A stretch of DNA of 64,000 bases from Brachycybe producta (GCA_036925085.1 JAUPFP010000002.1:314001-378000), one strand, 5' to 3'. Shown: positions 11,590-23,039, counted from the stretch's first letter. Translations and numbers: made by a program. The notes: generated by a model not told the origin, from the letters alone.

Positions 11590-11690
11590 GAATAAAAATA
11601 TGTATTTTATTTCATTTATCACATAAACATTTGTAGACCTTTTTTGTTTACTGGCTGTGTAGGGGTGGTGAGAGGAGGAATGTGCTATCA
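11590..11690. repeat. Partial copy of the 12.5-kb repeat unit
   Basis: Matches the start of the units at 12460 and 12956: tttatttcatt..., then tgtaggccttttt, gtgtgggggtggtg-like and aggaggaa blocks. Truncated after about 100 bp. Confidence 0.55.
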
Positions 11691-11694
11691 TATA

Positions 11695-12230
11695 GGGCTG
11701 GCGATATTTTGGAAAAATTGAACGATATATTGAAATATCAAAAAAACCGATAAAATCGAAAAACCGAAAAAATCGAGAAAAAAAAATAGAAAAACATAAA
11801 ATTGAAAAAATCATGAAAATTGTAAAAGTGAAAAATTGAAATATCGAAAAAATTTAAAACCGATAAAATATAGAATAATGAAAATATATAAAAAAAATTG
11901 CAAACCTATAAAATCTGAATATATTAAAATTGAAAAACAGGAACAAATCGAAAAAAATCGAAATATCGAAAAAGTAGAAAAAATGATAAAATCGAAAAAA
12001 TCACTAAAATGAAAATTTTTTAAAAAAATGATAAAATTGAAAAAAAAACGAAAAAATCGAGATTAAAAGTATCAAAAAAAATATTGAAAAAACTAAAAAA
12101 AATCTAGAAAAAAGCAAAATATCGAGAGAAAAAAAAACCAAATAAAATCGAAAAATGGAAACATAAAACAATATAGAAAAACTGAAGACAAAAAATAGAA
12201 ATTACAGAAAAAAACTGCACTAGTATGAGA
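11695..12230. repeat. Degenerate (AAAATCG)-type low-complexity tract
   Basis: Over 500 bp of A-rich sequence punctuated by tcgaaaaa, gataaaatcg and gaaatatcg words, consistent with an old, decayed short tandem array. Confidence 0.7.
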
Positions 12231-12459
12231 GTGATTATTGTAAACCTACTCAAGTTTATTTCAAAGCTGTAGTGAAATTTTTATTTCATTTTTAATATAA
12301 AGTAAACTGAGAAGGATAGTAGGCTTACAATATTTATTCTAATTTATCCTATACTTATTTATCAGTGTTATTTGTGAATTCAATGCTTGAAAACTTGAAA
12401 TACCAAATAGCAAAAACCAATCTTTTTTATAAATGAAGTAACCTCCACACACTTTTTAT

Positions 12460-13805
12460 TTTCTCACTTTTTGCAAAAAAAGAGAAAAGACAGTTTTGAA
12501 AAAATGTTTTTGACGCGAAAAGTTTTTCGTCAATTTTGCGTTTTGTGAATTAGGCCTTTTTTGTTTGTGTTGTGTGGGGGTTGTGGGAGGAGGAAGATGC
12601 ATCATGTACTGATAAGGATCCCTCCCTATTCTATTGCTCTTTTCAAAGAAGAGAAAAGTTTTGAAAAAAGTTTTCGACGACAAACGTTTTTCGTCATCCT
12701 GCGTTTTGTGAGCATCATAAATTTGTGAAACTATACAGGTGACATGAACGAAGTGTGCCCTACAATTTGTGTCTTGTAACTTTTTTTCCAGGAGGCCCCA
12801 ATTTCGAGTTGGGACGAAAGTCGTTCTTTCCAGATGAATAAATCGGAATTGCGGTCTTTTAAAAAAGTAACAAGAGAATTGCACTGCACACTTCGTTCAT
12901 GTCACCTGTAAAGTTTGGTTAATTTCAGAATTTTTTGAAATTTTTTCAATAAAAATACATATTTTATTTCATTAGTTTGTAAGAGAGGTTGGTAGGCCTT
13001 TTGTTGGTTTATGTGTTGTGTGGGGGTGGTGGGAGGAGGAAGATGCATCGTGTACTGATAAAGCTCCCTCCCTGTTTTCAAAGAAGAAAAATGTTTTGAA
13101 AAAAAGTTTTTGACAGCAAACGTTTTTCGTCATCTTGCATTTTGTGATCATCGAAAATTTGCAAAACATTACAAGTGACATGAATGAAGTGCGCCCTACA
13201 ATGTTTGTGTCTTGTGACTTTTTTTCAGGAGGCCCCAATTTCGAGTTGGGATGAAAGTCATTCTTTCCAGATGAATAAATCGGAATTGCAGTCTTTTAGA
13301 AAAAAGTACCAAGACAAGAAAATTGCATGGCACTGTAACACCCTGTATTTCATCCTTCCGTCCCTCCCCTAGCATGGGGGTCTCTTGGGATATAAGGAAT
13401 GTATTTCCGTCCCTGTTGGAGACCCCAAAGCTACAAGACACATCTGGTTCCTGTATCGGCGGATGGTTACACATCGAAGCATGGTCCCCAGGGCATGGGT
13501 ACACCTGAAAAGGTGTGCACATGCTCTGGGTGCACATGCTCTGCTTTATTATGTCTTTATGGTTGGTCATAATAAAATAAGTATAACGCAGAACATGCAT
13601 CTGTCTCGCCTATCTTAATGATTCTTTTCAGCACAGCTACGATTCAACGGAATATCTAAAAGATTGACCCCAGCACCAGTAGGACTCAGGTGGTATATCA
13701 CAAACCCTCTCTTAACAAAAAGCGGTATCCGCTCTAGTCAAGAGAGTCTATAACCTGAGCCCCGTAACAAGAGCTCTACATTGTTACAGCACACTTCGTT
13801 CATGG
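12460..13805. repeat. Two tandem copies of a ~450-bp unit with a hairpin module
   Basis: Copy 1 (about 12460-12955) and copy 2 (about 12956 onward, interrupted by a solo LTR at 13334-13788) share the blocks gtgtgggggttg/gtggtgggaggaggaagatgcat, ttttcgtcat, caggaggccccaatttcgag and aagtcnttctttccagatg. The 3' part of copy 1 is bounded by an inverted repeat: gtgacatgaacgaagtgtg at about 12739-12757, matched in reverse by cacacttcgttcatgtcac near 12889-12907. This gives a ~175-bp MITE-like hairpin. Confidence 0.75.
13334..13788. repeat. Solo LTR, family C
   Basis: A 455-bp insertion starting TGTAACACCC and ending ATTGTTACA (6-bp terminal inverted repeat TGTAAC/GTTACA). It is flanked by a 4-bp duplication GCAC (13330-13333 and 13789-13792). 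It splits repeat copy 2, whose undisturbed version in copy 1 reads straight across the insertion point. It contains an acacct-gaaa-aggtgt hairpin near 13500-13516. Orientation not determined. Confidence 0.88.
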
Positions 13806-13904
13806 TCCCTTATAGAAGCCATTAGCCTCCAATATATTTTTTTATTTATATTTTTTCTTCATTGCATAAGGTAAAAAAGGCTGTAAAACCTTATGCATAG
13901 ACTA

Positions 13905-14515
13905 ATTGGACCATATGTCCAATAAGCACTTCTAATGGCAGTAGGCAAAAAGATGGCCCCTAAGAAATTAGCAGACAAAACTGTAGCATAGAACTTTATG
14001 GAAAAATCGCTGCACCGTTTTTTTCTTGTTTTTTAAAAAGTTACTCGCCCAATATTTGTAGTTTTTTGAGGTAATAAAGAAAAAAGTACGTAGTTTCACA
14101 TCCATGTATTAGTTTTATAATATCTGTTGTTGTTGTTTTTTTCAATGTTTTATTCTGAATGTACTTTGGTACACCCACATCGAAAAGTTGAGAGTGAATT
14201 TTTTTGAATAACACAAAAACAAACAGGAAAATATTTAATCAAACAATAATTGATTATAAAACTACCCATTTTTACCTTCATTTGTTTAAAATTTCACGAT
14301 AATTGTTCTGTTAATTTGCAAGAAATAAGCAAAAGAACTTACTGACTTATCAAAATCTCCATTGGTTTCCATGTTAAAAGTTTCGTGTTTAAAGCAACAT
14401 CAACAAATATCAAAAACAACAAAACAATGATTAATATTAAAAAAACTAATGCATTTATCTGAAACTACGTACTTTTGTCTTTATATTTTCAAAACTTCAC
14501 ATAAATTGGACAAAC
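13905..14515. repeat. Foldback element FB, copy 2 (truncated)
   Basis: Starts with tatgtccaataagcacttctaatggcagtagg-like sequence and the gaactttatggaaaaatcgctgcacc block of copy 1. It crosses the centre near 14200 and returns in reverse complement (tctccattggtttccatgtt, aaactacgtactttt). The right arm stops near 14515 without the terminal segment. Confidence 0.7.
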
Positions 14516-15153
14516 AGCAGTCGAGGACATAGGAACATGGTTTGCCAATGGCTAAATTAGCAGGATGGAAATGCACATCTGGTGATGCAACAACTGAATT
14601 ATATGGAATCCGTCATTTTGAGAGCAATCCCATGGTTGCAGGTTGTCCCCCTCAGGATGCTGGAAGATCTCAACATCCTATCGACAGAGGCAGAACCCGG
14701 AGCCAGGGATCAACAGGGACATTTGGATAAGAATCACTAGAATGAGGACAAGGACCAAAAATGGATCAGTGCGGACCAGTTCCACTCCACGCTGAAGAAA
14801 CCAGAGGAACGAGGCAGCGAGGAGGCATAATTTTCAAAATTGTTTTATTTTTAATTTTGGGATTAAAAGAAAAATAAGGGGTAAAAATTAAAATTTTGAA
14901 CGTTCGTTTCTTTTGAGGGGTTAAAAATCTGTTTTAATTTATAGGTTATTAGAAATTTAATTTGGGACAAAACTAATTTCTTTTAAAACATTTTGGAGGG
15001 TTAAAAAGGTTTTAACTGTTTTTTTAGTCAAGTTTAAGAAAAGAGGGTTTTCTTCTAACTTTTGCGTTAGTCAGAGTTTTGGGGAGGGAAACTTAAGGGG
15101 ATTTTATGATTTTATTTAAGTATTTATCTTTTTGAAGATGTCGTTTATTTTTA
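14516..15153. other. Non-coding stretch, possibly a retroelement 3' remnant
   Basis: A 62-codon ORF at 14542-14730 has no recognisable content. The later part is T-rich, with several gggttaaaa words. The run ccagaggaacgaggcagcgaggagg near 14800-14825 is purine-rich and could be a PPT-like tract, but no LTR follows that I can match. Confidence 0.3.
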
Positions 15154-15399
15154 ACTAGTGGGGTAACCGTGATAAATGACGGGAACAAAACAGGCAATTG
15201 TGCGCATGCGCATCGTTTTTTCCTTTTTTTACTCTTTTCATTTCAATTTTCGTCACCCCCTCCCACTTTTCTCTCTCCCCCGCTACACTTTTCAACCTTT
15301 TCCCCTCTCCAATTTAATATCATGGGGTTCTTGGATGGGAAGGGTGCAACATATAGTTGGTTCTTGGATGGGAAGGGTGCAAAACTGACTGACCATCAC
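15154..15399 (+). repeat. MITE-like family M, 3'-truncated copy
   Basis: Begins actagtggggtaac, continues through the tgcgcatgcgcatcg block, the CT-rich tract and the atatcatggggttcttgga block shared with 27283, 43496, 59750 and 60105. It has a short internal duplication of ttcttggatgggaaggg and is joined directly to family A pol sequence. Confidence 0.75.
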
Positions 15400-15419
15400 C
15401 TCTAAATTGCCCATACCTC

Positions 15420-17957
15420 CTGCTGTGCCTGGGAAGTCTCTGGTTTCTGAGACAGTGTCCCAGTCTTCTGCACGTCTAGGATTACCGTCCGGTGTTTACG
15501 GTAAGGTGGACGGGATGCAGAAGGTTGATGGTTTGAACCCACGGGTTCCCATTCCTGAGCTTCAGAGCTGAGCCTACGATGTGGGTTCACCACAAGTGTG
15601 GGTGTCGATAGGCAATCGTCTCTTGGAGATGATCATGGACACCGGTGCCGACGTGTCGGTCTTAAGCATTGCGGTGGCACGAGTGATGGAGTTGCCTATA
15701 GAGGAACTGGCGGTTCCTTCATTCCTCCTTGTGGTTCCGCCTGCACTCGAGAAGGTTGACGGGTGGGTGAACATTGTTTCACAAGAGCTGCCCGAGACCA
15801 GAACCTCTATCGGGCGTGGATAAGTTTGTTCTCTGCGACTGAGGGAGAATGTCTGACTGCCAGGCCACGTATGACGTGTCGTATCCGTGATGTTGGTAGA
15901 GTATGCCAGCCCTGGCTAGCTGCTTCTTGTGGGGCCACAGCAGAAAGCCTTGGGTGGCAGGTATTGCCGCAGCCAACCGGCTTGGCACGTACAATATCTG
16001 GCTCGAGAACGTAGGAAATGCACCCATTGCCCTGGAAACAGGAAAGGGTGTAGCCACAGCTCAAGCTGTGGAGCTGCCCTGGTGGTAGGGCTGGAAGAGC
16101 CGTCTGAGTTGAGAGGGGGAGACCCCACTCAGGTGACAGTTCGACCAGGGGAGGCCTCGTCTAAGTTGAGAGGGGCATCCGGAGATGGATGCCAGATGCT
16201 CAATGTGACAACGGCACCCACTCTCGAAGAGTGTCTTAAGATTGGACCCAATCTGAAGCCTGAAGAGGTGAGACGACTTCAGGAGTTCCTGCTGGAACGC
16301 CGAGATCATTTCTCGTTCGACTTTACAGAGTTGGGTGAAACCTTTCTGGTCGAACATACGATTGATACCAGTGGGCAACCTCCAGTACGAAAAGGATTGT
16401 GTCGAACCGCTCCAGCGGCCAGGGTGATCGAGAGAAAAGAAGTGGCGAAGATGTTGGATGCAGGGGTTATCCAACTTCGTGTAGTCTCTACGCGAGCCCT
16501 ATCTTGCTTGTTCGCAAAAAGGATGGTGGCTTCCGTTTTTGTGTGGACTACCAGAAACTGAATGCCCAGATGAAGCTGGATCAGTATTTATCGCTTTGCA
16601 TCGATAATGTGCTCGATTCGCTGGCCGGTGCGAAGTTCTTTGCTACTTGGACCTGGCTCGTGGTTACTGGCAGGTTCGGATGGCTAAACCAGACATTGAG
16701 AAAACAGCATTTATTTGCTCTCAAGGTCTGTTTGAGTTCTGGAAACTGCCTTTCGGACTCTGTAATGCTCCAGCCACCATGCAGAGAGCGCTAGACTTCT
16801 TATTGGCAGGACATAAGTGGGAGACTTGTCTGGTGTACCGGGACGATATTATCGTCTTTGGGCTGTTACGAGCGGCGGAGCTAAAACTCCAGCCAAAAAA
16901 GTGCTTCTTTGGCTTTGACAAGGTTCGTTATCTCGGTCACGTAGTGAGTGCCGAGGGAGTTGCTCCGGACCCGGATCTCGTATGGGCAGTCCAGGAGTTT
17001 GATGTCCCGACGACGGTGACAGGCGTCCGCAGTTTTCTCGGACTTGCCGGTTACTATTGGAGGTTCATCAAGGACATCGCCAAGGTGGCAAGGCCTTTGC
17101 ATGATCTGACAAAGAAGGATGCGTCCTTCGAGTGGTCGGATCAGTGCAAACAAGCGTTTGCTCGGTTAAAGGCATTTTTAACCGAAGCGCCGGTGCTCAC
17201 CATGTATGACCCTCGTGGTGAGATAATGATACACACTGATGCTAGTGGGTACGGTTTGGGAGTCGTAGTCTACTAGAAGTTGCCGGAGGACAGTATCCCC
17301 CGGGTTCATGAAAGGAGCGGAAACACGGTATTCGGTCACTGAGCAGAAGTGCTTGGCGGTCATGTTTGCCGTTGGTAAGTTCCGTCCTTAACTCTTTAAC
17401 CAGGAGTTCGTGATCGTGACTGATCACCATGCTCTTTGCTATCTGCAGACAGCCAAGAACCTGCAAGGCAGGTTGGGGCATTGGTGGATGCAGCTTCAAG
17501 AGTACCGGTTTAAGGTTCAGTATAGGAAGGGGACACTGCACGTGTATGCCGACGCTTTGAGTCGGTATTCTGTTCGTGAAGTGGCGGACCTTTCCTTGCC
17601 TGAATACGTTGAAGCTGACGTAGGTGAGGTGATTTACCAAATCCGTTTCGAGGTGGATTGGGTCAAGGAGCAAGAAGCCGATGGCTGGTGCTTCAAGGTG
17701 AAGTAAGTGAAATCTTCCGTGACCCCAACTCGAACCTCAGGTTCAAGTTTGTGTTGGCAGACGACTTGTTGTTTGCCATCAGGTTCATCCAGGATCGGTT
17801 GAGAACTGTGCTGGTAGTTTCGAAGTCGAAGTAAGGAAGCTACAAAATATTCCCGAAGCTGGTCACTTCGGGATGTTTAAGACATACCAGAGACTGCGCT
17901 CACGCTTCTACTGGGTTGGTATGAAGCAGGACATGCCCGAATATGTTAAGTTATGTT
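15420..17957 (+). pseudogene. pol: pol remnant: PR, RT, RNase H, integrase zinc finger
   Basis: The protease motif DTGADVS lies near 15637-15660. The RT block is spread over shifted frames (15929-16561, 16399-16794, 16647-17276), and the RNase H start HTDASGYGLG is near 17233. The RT aspartate motif reads YRDD instead of YLDD near 16836. Compared with the near-intact copy, 45 bp are lost after IIVFG near 16862, bounded by tttggg and cttggg, which looks like slippage between short repeats. A TAG at 17274-17276, a missing stretch after it, and several frameshifts inactivate it. The integrase HHCC region is readable to EYVKLC at 17957, where the foreign block begins. Confidence 0.85.
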
Positions 17958-18652
17958 TGGGGCCCACCACGGTTTTGGTAGAAACCCAGGGTGGCCCATC
18001 ACCAGGTGTCCGGTCAAAGGTCTGACAAAAGTGGTCCAAGGACGGAGAAATCCGTCCGTAAAAGCCTCCAATAAAGCTTCCATTACTGTCAATGTAAGAG
18101 AATTGACGGTAAATGTCTCTCCCGCCATTTCCAGTCTTGGTGCAGGAGAATTCACCGTGTGTCTGCCCCTAAAAAGGCAGACGACGGTAAAATCTCCATG
18201 GTGACCATGCATGAGGCGGCTGATTGTGTTTTAGCAGCTACTGCATGGCCATTAGCCGCTAAGATGGTGAATTTGGTGGCTGGGCGCCATTTTGTTTATA
18301 ATAAAAATAAACAAAGCACGCCGGCCACACGTTGTCTTATTAAGACGCAAATTCACCGTCATAGAAGCTGTCCAAGCCGGGAAAAAGAGGACATCGAAAG
18401 AAAAGTAAGTCCCTCTAAGGGGATTTCCTTCACCTGCATGTTGGCAGTTCTCTTTTATGTGTTAACGTTGTGTTTTACGGTCAATGACCGTATTCACACA
18501 TGGTGGAAGTGGTTTTGCCGCCATGAGTGTCATCATGGTGGCCATACCACTTCGGAAAGCACTTTTCCGGCGGGTTGAGCCCGTCCAAGCGCCGTTTCGC
18601 TTGGGAAGTCCCAAGTTCGACGGTGTTTGGATGGTAGAATCCCACCAGAGTG

Positions 18653-19040
18653 GTTCTCACCGTACGAAGGCGGTAAAACACGGTTTTGACAGTGAATTGC
18701 AAACTTTGGACGGTGATAACAGCATTTTGCACAGTAAAAGTCATTGCAAAGCCCTTTTCGACGGTTGGAACTTGGGGAGAGGGTGTTTTCACCGTCCGAA
18801 AGCAGTTAACCATGGTCTTTACTGTGGTTTACCGAGTTTGGACGGTGCAAACCGCGATTCGCACAATGAAAATTCGTGGAATACCCTTTCCGACGTTTCC
18901 GGAAGGGTGAAACGTGGTTTTCACCGCACGAAGATAGTAAAACACGGTTTTGACCGTGAATTACTGACTTTGGACTTTGAAAACAGAAATTCGCACAGTG
19001 AAAGCCCATGGGGTTTCCCTTTCTGCGGTAAAACATGTTT
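18653..19040. repeat. Three degenerate ~130-bp tandem repeats
   Basis: Units start near 18657, 18790 and 18920. Each begins with caccgt/caccgc-acgaa, followed by ggtaaaacacggttttgac-like, then ctttggac, then a cgcacantgaaa block. They lie in the leader-like part of the foreign block. Confidence 0.65.
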
Positions 19041-19217
19041 TTGACTGTTTGTTCCCTCTTCAATAGGTCCACCACGAAGAAAAAAAAGGAGGAAGACGAC
19101 GGGAGTGGCCAACGGTCCTCCTCCCTCAGCCTGCTGCATCCTGGGGATGCAAGGCTGTTGGAGTTGGGGTCGGAGGGCTCCCCAACATAGAGTGGGCTGG
19201 AAACGGCTGATGCTACC

Positions 19218-20310
19218 ATGGAATCTGTTGATTCCCTGGCAGCAGAGGCCGTGGAAGGTCTGGGGTCTGCCCAGTTTACTCCGACCGGTGTCGGAGCCTT
19301 CTCAGGCAGATACCTGCAGTCCCCCACCAGTGAAATGGCTGCTACCACCGTTCAGTCGGTGGCGGCGGTAGTTTCTCTGGTTGGAGAGGCTGCGGCAGCA
19401 GGTTCGGGTGGAGGGAAAGCGGCTACCGGTGTGGTAACCGCTAGTACATCGGAACCCAGGTCTCCGGCTGTTCGAGACCTCCTAGATTGGTCTAGGGTGG
19501 TGGAGGACAGTGAGGACGTCTCCTTGGGAGCGTTCTTAGTCATAGACACAGAGATGGAGGTCAAACCCACCGTTGATTTGGTGGTTGACGCCTCAAAGCA
19601 GTGGCGGAGTCACAACTCCTCTTCACAGGGCTCTGACGGGAGTAGTTCGACCTCTGGGGGCAAACCATCGAGTACCGGATCCCACGAAGTTCTCCCCGCC
19701 AATCCAATGTTTTTGGAGGCCGTGGCTGAGTCCCTGGCCGAAGAAGAAGGCCGCTTGGATCAGTTGGATGAAGGACCGTCAATTCTTCATCGGGGAGATT
19801 CCCACCATGCAGGTGAGGAAGGACGGCACAAAGAAGTGCAAGAAGAAGTCCGGAACTGCACGGATCACTCCTCGGGTCGAGGCTCTTGCATAGAGAGAAG
19901 CCAGGCTGAAGGTCCAGGAGGAGGCGTTGAAGAAGTTCACGCCTGCTCTAGGACTTAGAGCCGAGACTCTCGTCCGCCCTGACGGTTGTCCAGGGGCTGC
20001 TTGGCTGGAGAAGCTGGCTGCTGTGTCAGATCTGCCTGAAGCAGTAGCCGGATGCTCCAGCTGGCAGTCCGCCAACCCGAAGAGAGACCGGCGAGCGGAG
20101 AAGAAGGCTGCTCAGCCTCCAGTACCCGCTCCCGGTAAAACGGGTAAATCTGTAAGTGGTGGTGGTGGCAAGAAACAAAAGAGGTCCAGCCCTCACTTCC
20201 CACCAGTTGCCGAAAGCTCAAGAGGCAAGAAGGCCAGGTCCTCAGGTCAAGGAAAGGCCTCCGAACCTCGGAAGCCGGCGAGCTTAGAAGACATGCTCAA
20301 ATGCAAGTGA
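19218..20310 (+). pseudogene. Unidentified low-complexity ORF pair (gag- or ORF1-like?)
   Basis: An ORF at 19218-19958 (246 aa, Ser/Gly/Ala rich, acidic C-terminal half) overlaps an ORF at 19927-20310 (127 aa) in another frame. The second contains ALGLRAETLVRPDGCPGAAWLEKL, then a strongly basic tail (KRDRRAEKKAAQ, GGGGKKQKRSS, RGKKARSSG). Read together they look like one frameshifted protein with a basic, possibly nucleic-acid-binding tail. There is no zinc knuckle, no transmembrane segment and no motif I recognise. Its position after a hairpin/repeat-rich leader is what one expects of a retroelement's first ORF, but this is inference. Confidence 0.35.
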
Positions 20311-20484
20311 GCAGCAGGAGTTTGAGTGCCGAGCTGCGGAGTTCCCTCCTCGCTGGCCAGTAGCGAATTGCCCAGAGAGAGGTGATGCAGGCTTCCAGTG
20401 CACCAGCCCATGGTGCGGAAGCCAAAGCTACTGGTGACAAGATTCAGCCGACTCTTGCACCGAAGGTGAAGCCTCTCCTTCAAG

Positions 20485-20817
20485 ATGGTCGAGGAAGATT
20501 TGTCTCTGCACAATCATCCTGTCACTTCGGCTAAGGGTGCTTCTCCGAAGAAGAGTACGGCTCCGGCCGAGAAACCTTCGAAGAAGAAGTCCGAGAGGGC
20601 GAAGGGGGCTAACCACCCGCCTATGCCTGACCAGCCCAGTAAGTCATCGGGGTCAGTTAAGTCAGACACGATGCATGGTCAACCTTCCTCTCACAGGAAG
20701 AAAAAGAAAAAAGACCGTGAAAAGTCCAGACGTGAGAGGAAGGGGAGTCCAACACCCTCCAGTAGTAGGCGCCAGGAAGCTGAAACTGGAGGCATTGTGG
20801 CAGAGAAAAAGGAGTAA
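20485..20817 (+). pseudogene. Unidentified Lys/Ser-rich ORF
   Basis: A 110-aa frame dominated by basic and serine residues (KPSKKKSERAKG, HRKKKKKDREKSRRERKG). It probably continues the same decayed protein as 19218-20310. Composition alone supports nothing more specific. Confidence 0.25.
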
Positions 20818-21122
20818 TGGCGTGTTCAGGCAGGCATGCCGGCCGGGAGTCAGCCGGTCCATACCCGTCCCGTTGAGGCAGCGCGAATGGATGGCAGGTC
20901 GATGAGCGATGTTTTGGTCGGCACGCCTCCATCCTCCCCATAGGTGGATGCGGATGCGGTGGGAACCCTACACCGTGTGACTTTGCCCTCACCTAGCGGC
21001 AAAGGAACCTCGGTGGTAGGAGTCAGTGTTCCCCCAACAAGTGACCCTGTGACCCCTATTGGGGTACACCCTTCTTTCCGGTCCATAGTGGTGGGGTATT
21101 TGATACCCTAGGACCAGAAACA

Positions 21123-21385
21123 TTGACCTCTCCTAGGCCTGAGGCCGAGGGACGGCGTATTGGCGCATTGCCCCTGTATTCAGATGCAGAGGTTTATCTG
21201 AATAACCGACTGGGTTTTTGGCAGGACCAACCAGGAATAAAGGGTTGCCAATACCACAGCTACTACCGTCTGAATGAGCCACTTCCAGAGCCGTGGGTAG
21301 CAAGGCTACTGCCGTACAACATGCGCCATGTGGTGGCGTTTGGTTGTGGAGGTTTTCCGGTCATAATGGTCGTGAACCCAGTCCA
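21123..21385 (+). pseudogene. Unidentified ORF joined to integrase tail
   Basis: This 88-codon stretch has non-repetitive, globular-looking composition (QYHSYYRLNEPLPEPWVARL, NMRHVVAFGCGGFPVIM), unlike its low-complexity neighbours. The open frame continues to 21485, but everything after about 21385 is family A integrase tail in a shifted frame. I do not recognise the fold. It is truncated at its 3' end by the junction. Confidence 0.3.
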
Positions 21386-21827
21386 GCAATGCCGGGATAG
21401 TTCGTCTAGCCTGGCGTGCAGCCCCATTCATCCAACATTTGCTGGGATGTGGCCTAGGAGGTATGGCAGGTCAGTTTATTACTGAACCATTACCAGGGTG
21501 TGAAACCGAGCCCGCGGTTGCCCTGGTAGACTCCTAACAAGTCGGACGCTTCACACTCGTCGGCAACTCCAGGATATTTTTTTCGAATAATTTCGAGCCC
21601 TGGAGGAAAGCCGTCTTAGGGGGATGGTCTTTGATCCTGGTTTTGGGTGGCGTAACACCCAGATGTGCCTGTGGTGGGCACGTTGGTGGGCTGTGGAGTG
21701 GATGGGCTCCACTTTCGCGACACCGCCAGGGAAGCCATCCGGTACCTAAGAAGGTCAGGTTCAAGGGAGCAATTGTGGCTGTCTCGACTGACCTGTTCCC
21801 GAGATGGAACAGTTAAGTTGAGAGGAT
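21386..21827 (+). pseudogene. pol: Family A integrase C-terminal tail and PPT
   Basis: Matches the last ~110 codons of pol in the near-intact copy (blocks equivalent to FIQRLLGC, GGMAGQFITEPLPGCETEPAVALVD and CLWWARRW), with a 27-bp loss near the left junction and stop codons. A purine-rich run ending gttgagaggat abuts the LTR at 21828, in the position of the PPT. Confidence 0.8.
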
Positions 21828-22658
21828 TGTGGCAACCTGGTCTGCTCATTTTCAAATTTTTGAATGAGCAGACGAATTTCCTATGGTGGTCTGCCTGACA
21901 GCTACAGTGAATGAGCAGACAAATTCCCTATGGTAGTCTGCTTGACATTTACAGTAGGCTGTTGGGACGGACGCCATTTTGGTGCCAGCAGAACTCTCAC
22001 CATGAAGTCTATGTGTGAGAGGTCAGATGTGACCTCTGTCCCCTCCAGGTGGAGTTGCCTGGAGGTTTCTTGTGGCATGGTCAGCCACAGGATCTGGGCA
22101 GTTGGTTGTGGGCAGCTGGACTGACAACATCGAGGGTGGAGGTCGGGGAGACCTCCACAGTAACCTTTGTTCATCTTTCTTTTGTGCCTTTTGGCCTGTT
22201 GGCCTCTATTTATATTAAGTGCTTTTCGGCTGGTCAAACGGACCAACCTTTATGTAAATATTATTACTGCCATCATTATCGTTTTGTCATAAGTGTATAT
22301 TTAACACTTTTATTCATCTACACTTGTGTCGTGTTTTTTTCCTTTAGGATTTACCGCGGGAGGGTGTTTTTCCGGTCTGGGGGAAAACACCACCATCCAC
22401 TTCCGTCTTGTATCGGCCGGTAATCGTGTTGGCTTGTGGTGAAACAGGGGTTTCACCGCGATATTCTCGGCGAGGCGGCGTTTTTCGTCTTGTTTCACCG
22501 TCGGGGAAGCTCCGCATCGCCACATCCCGAGGTTCACCGTGCAGAGGCGGCTACGGGTGCGGTCCCATCCCCGTCGTCAGAGCTTGGTCACCGGTAAGTG
22601 AGTCCGTTTTTACGTTTTTATTTACCGTGCATTGTAACGGTCCGGGCGGGACGTTACA
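21828..22658 (+). repeat. 3' LTR of the rearranged family A copy
   Basis: 831 bp, TGTGGCAACC to GTTACA. It is about 35 bp longer than other family A LTRs because an internal U3 segment is duplicated: atgagcagacgaatttcc... near 21860 recurs as atgagcagacaaattccc near 21910. Confidence 0.9.
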
Positions 22659-22980
22659 TAAGTGCGGTTATATTTTTAAAAACTATTTCAAAATTGCGAA
22701 TGTCTATCTCTTATATTGAGTACACACGCTCATAATGGAAAAAAACATCCATTAAAATGCTCGCAAAAATACGTAAATACTTATTTTAAATAGCCGAAAA
22801 AAATCACCACTTGCACAATGTGCTGGCTTCACTGTGGATTAATTGTGGCTTTGAAAATTGTTTTATGTATTACATAATGATCATTTTAATGCATGTTTTT
22901 GCTTATGATCGCGCGTACTCAATATGAGTTAGAAATTCACTATTTTGAAATAGTTTTTAAAAATATAACTGCACTTACCA
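22659..22980. repeat. Palindromic MITE-like element
   Basis: About 320 bp with ~110-bp inverted arms. The left arm starts taagtgcggttatattttt. The right arm ends with its reverse complement (aaatataactgcactta) at about 22978, and the arms share gagtac-cgc words inwards. It lies immediately after the family A LTR. Confidence 0.75.
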
Positions 22981-23039
22981 ATTTTTTGTCATTATATCAC
23001 TCGATCTGCAATTGTGTATTTTAAAAATTACCATTTTTT

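Larger units (their letters stand above)
17958..21385 (+). other. 3.4-kb foreign block inside family A integrase
   Basis: Bounded on both sides by family A integrase sequence, but with no matching counterpart in the near-intact copy. The first 1.1 kb is non-coding and rich in acggt/accgt words, reminiscent of the family A leader but not alignable by eye. The rest carries several Ser/Lys-rich ORFs. No LTR-type ends or target duplication are obvious at the borders, so recombination between related elements fits better than simple insertion. Confidence 0.6.
15400..22658 (+). mobile_element. Family A element, 5'-truncated and rearranged
   Basis: The copy starts inside pol just before the protease and has no 5' LTR, leader or gag. 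It covers PR-RT-RH and the integrase zinc-finger start up to about 17957. A 3.4-kb foreign block (17958-21385) follows, then the integrase C-terminal tail, a PPT-like run and the 3' LTR (21828-22658). The integrase catalytic core is missing. Confidence 0.8.

Noticed and set aside
11542-11814. 90-aa minus-strand ORF
   Set aside because: Runs through the A-rich low-complexity tract and a repeat fragment; Phe/Ile/Ser composition is an artefact.
12456-13600. Repeated minus-strand ORFs with similar peptides
   Set aside because: They are the same ~450-bp repeat translated twice; no domain and clear hairpin termini.
18484-19044. 186-aa ORF in the foreign block as a gene
   Set aside because: It translates the three tandem repeats; open frames occur on both strands there.
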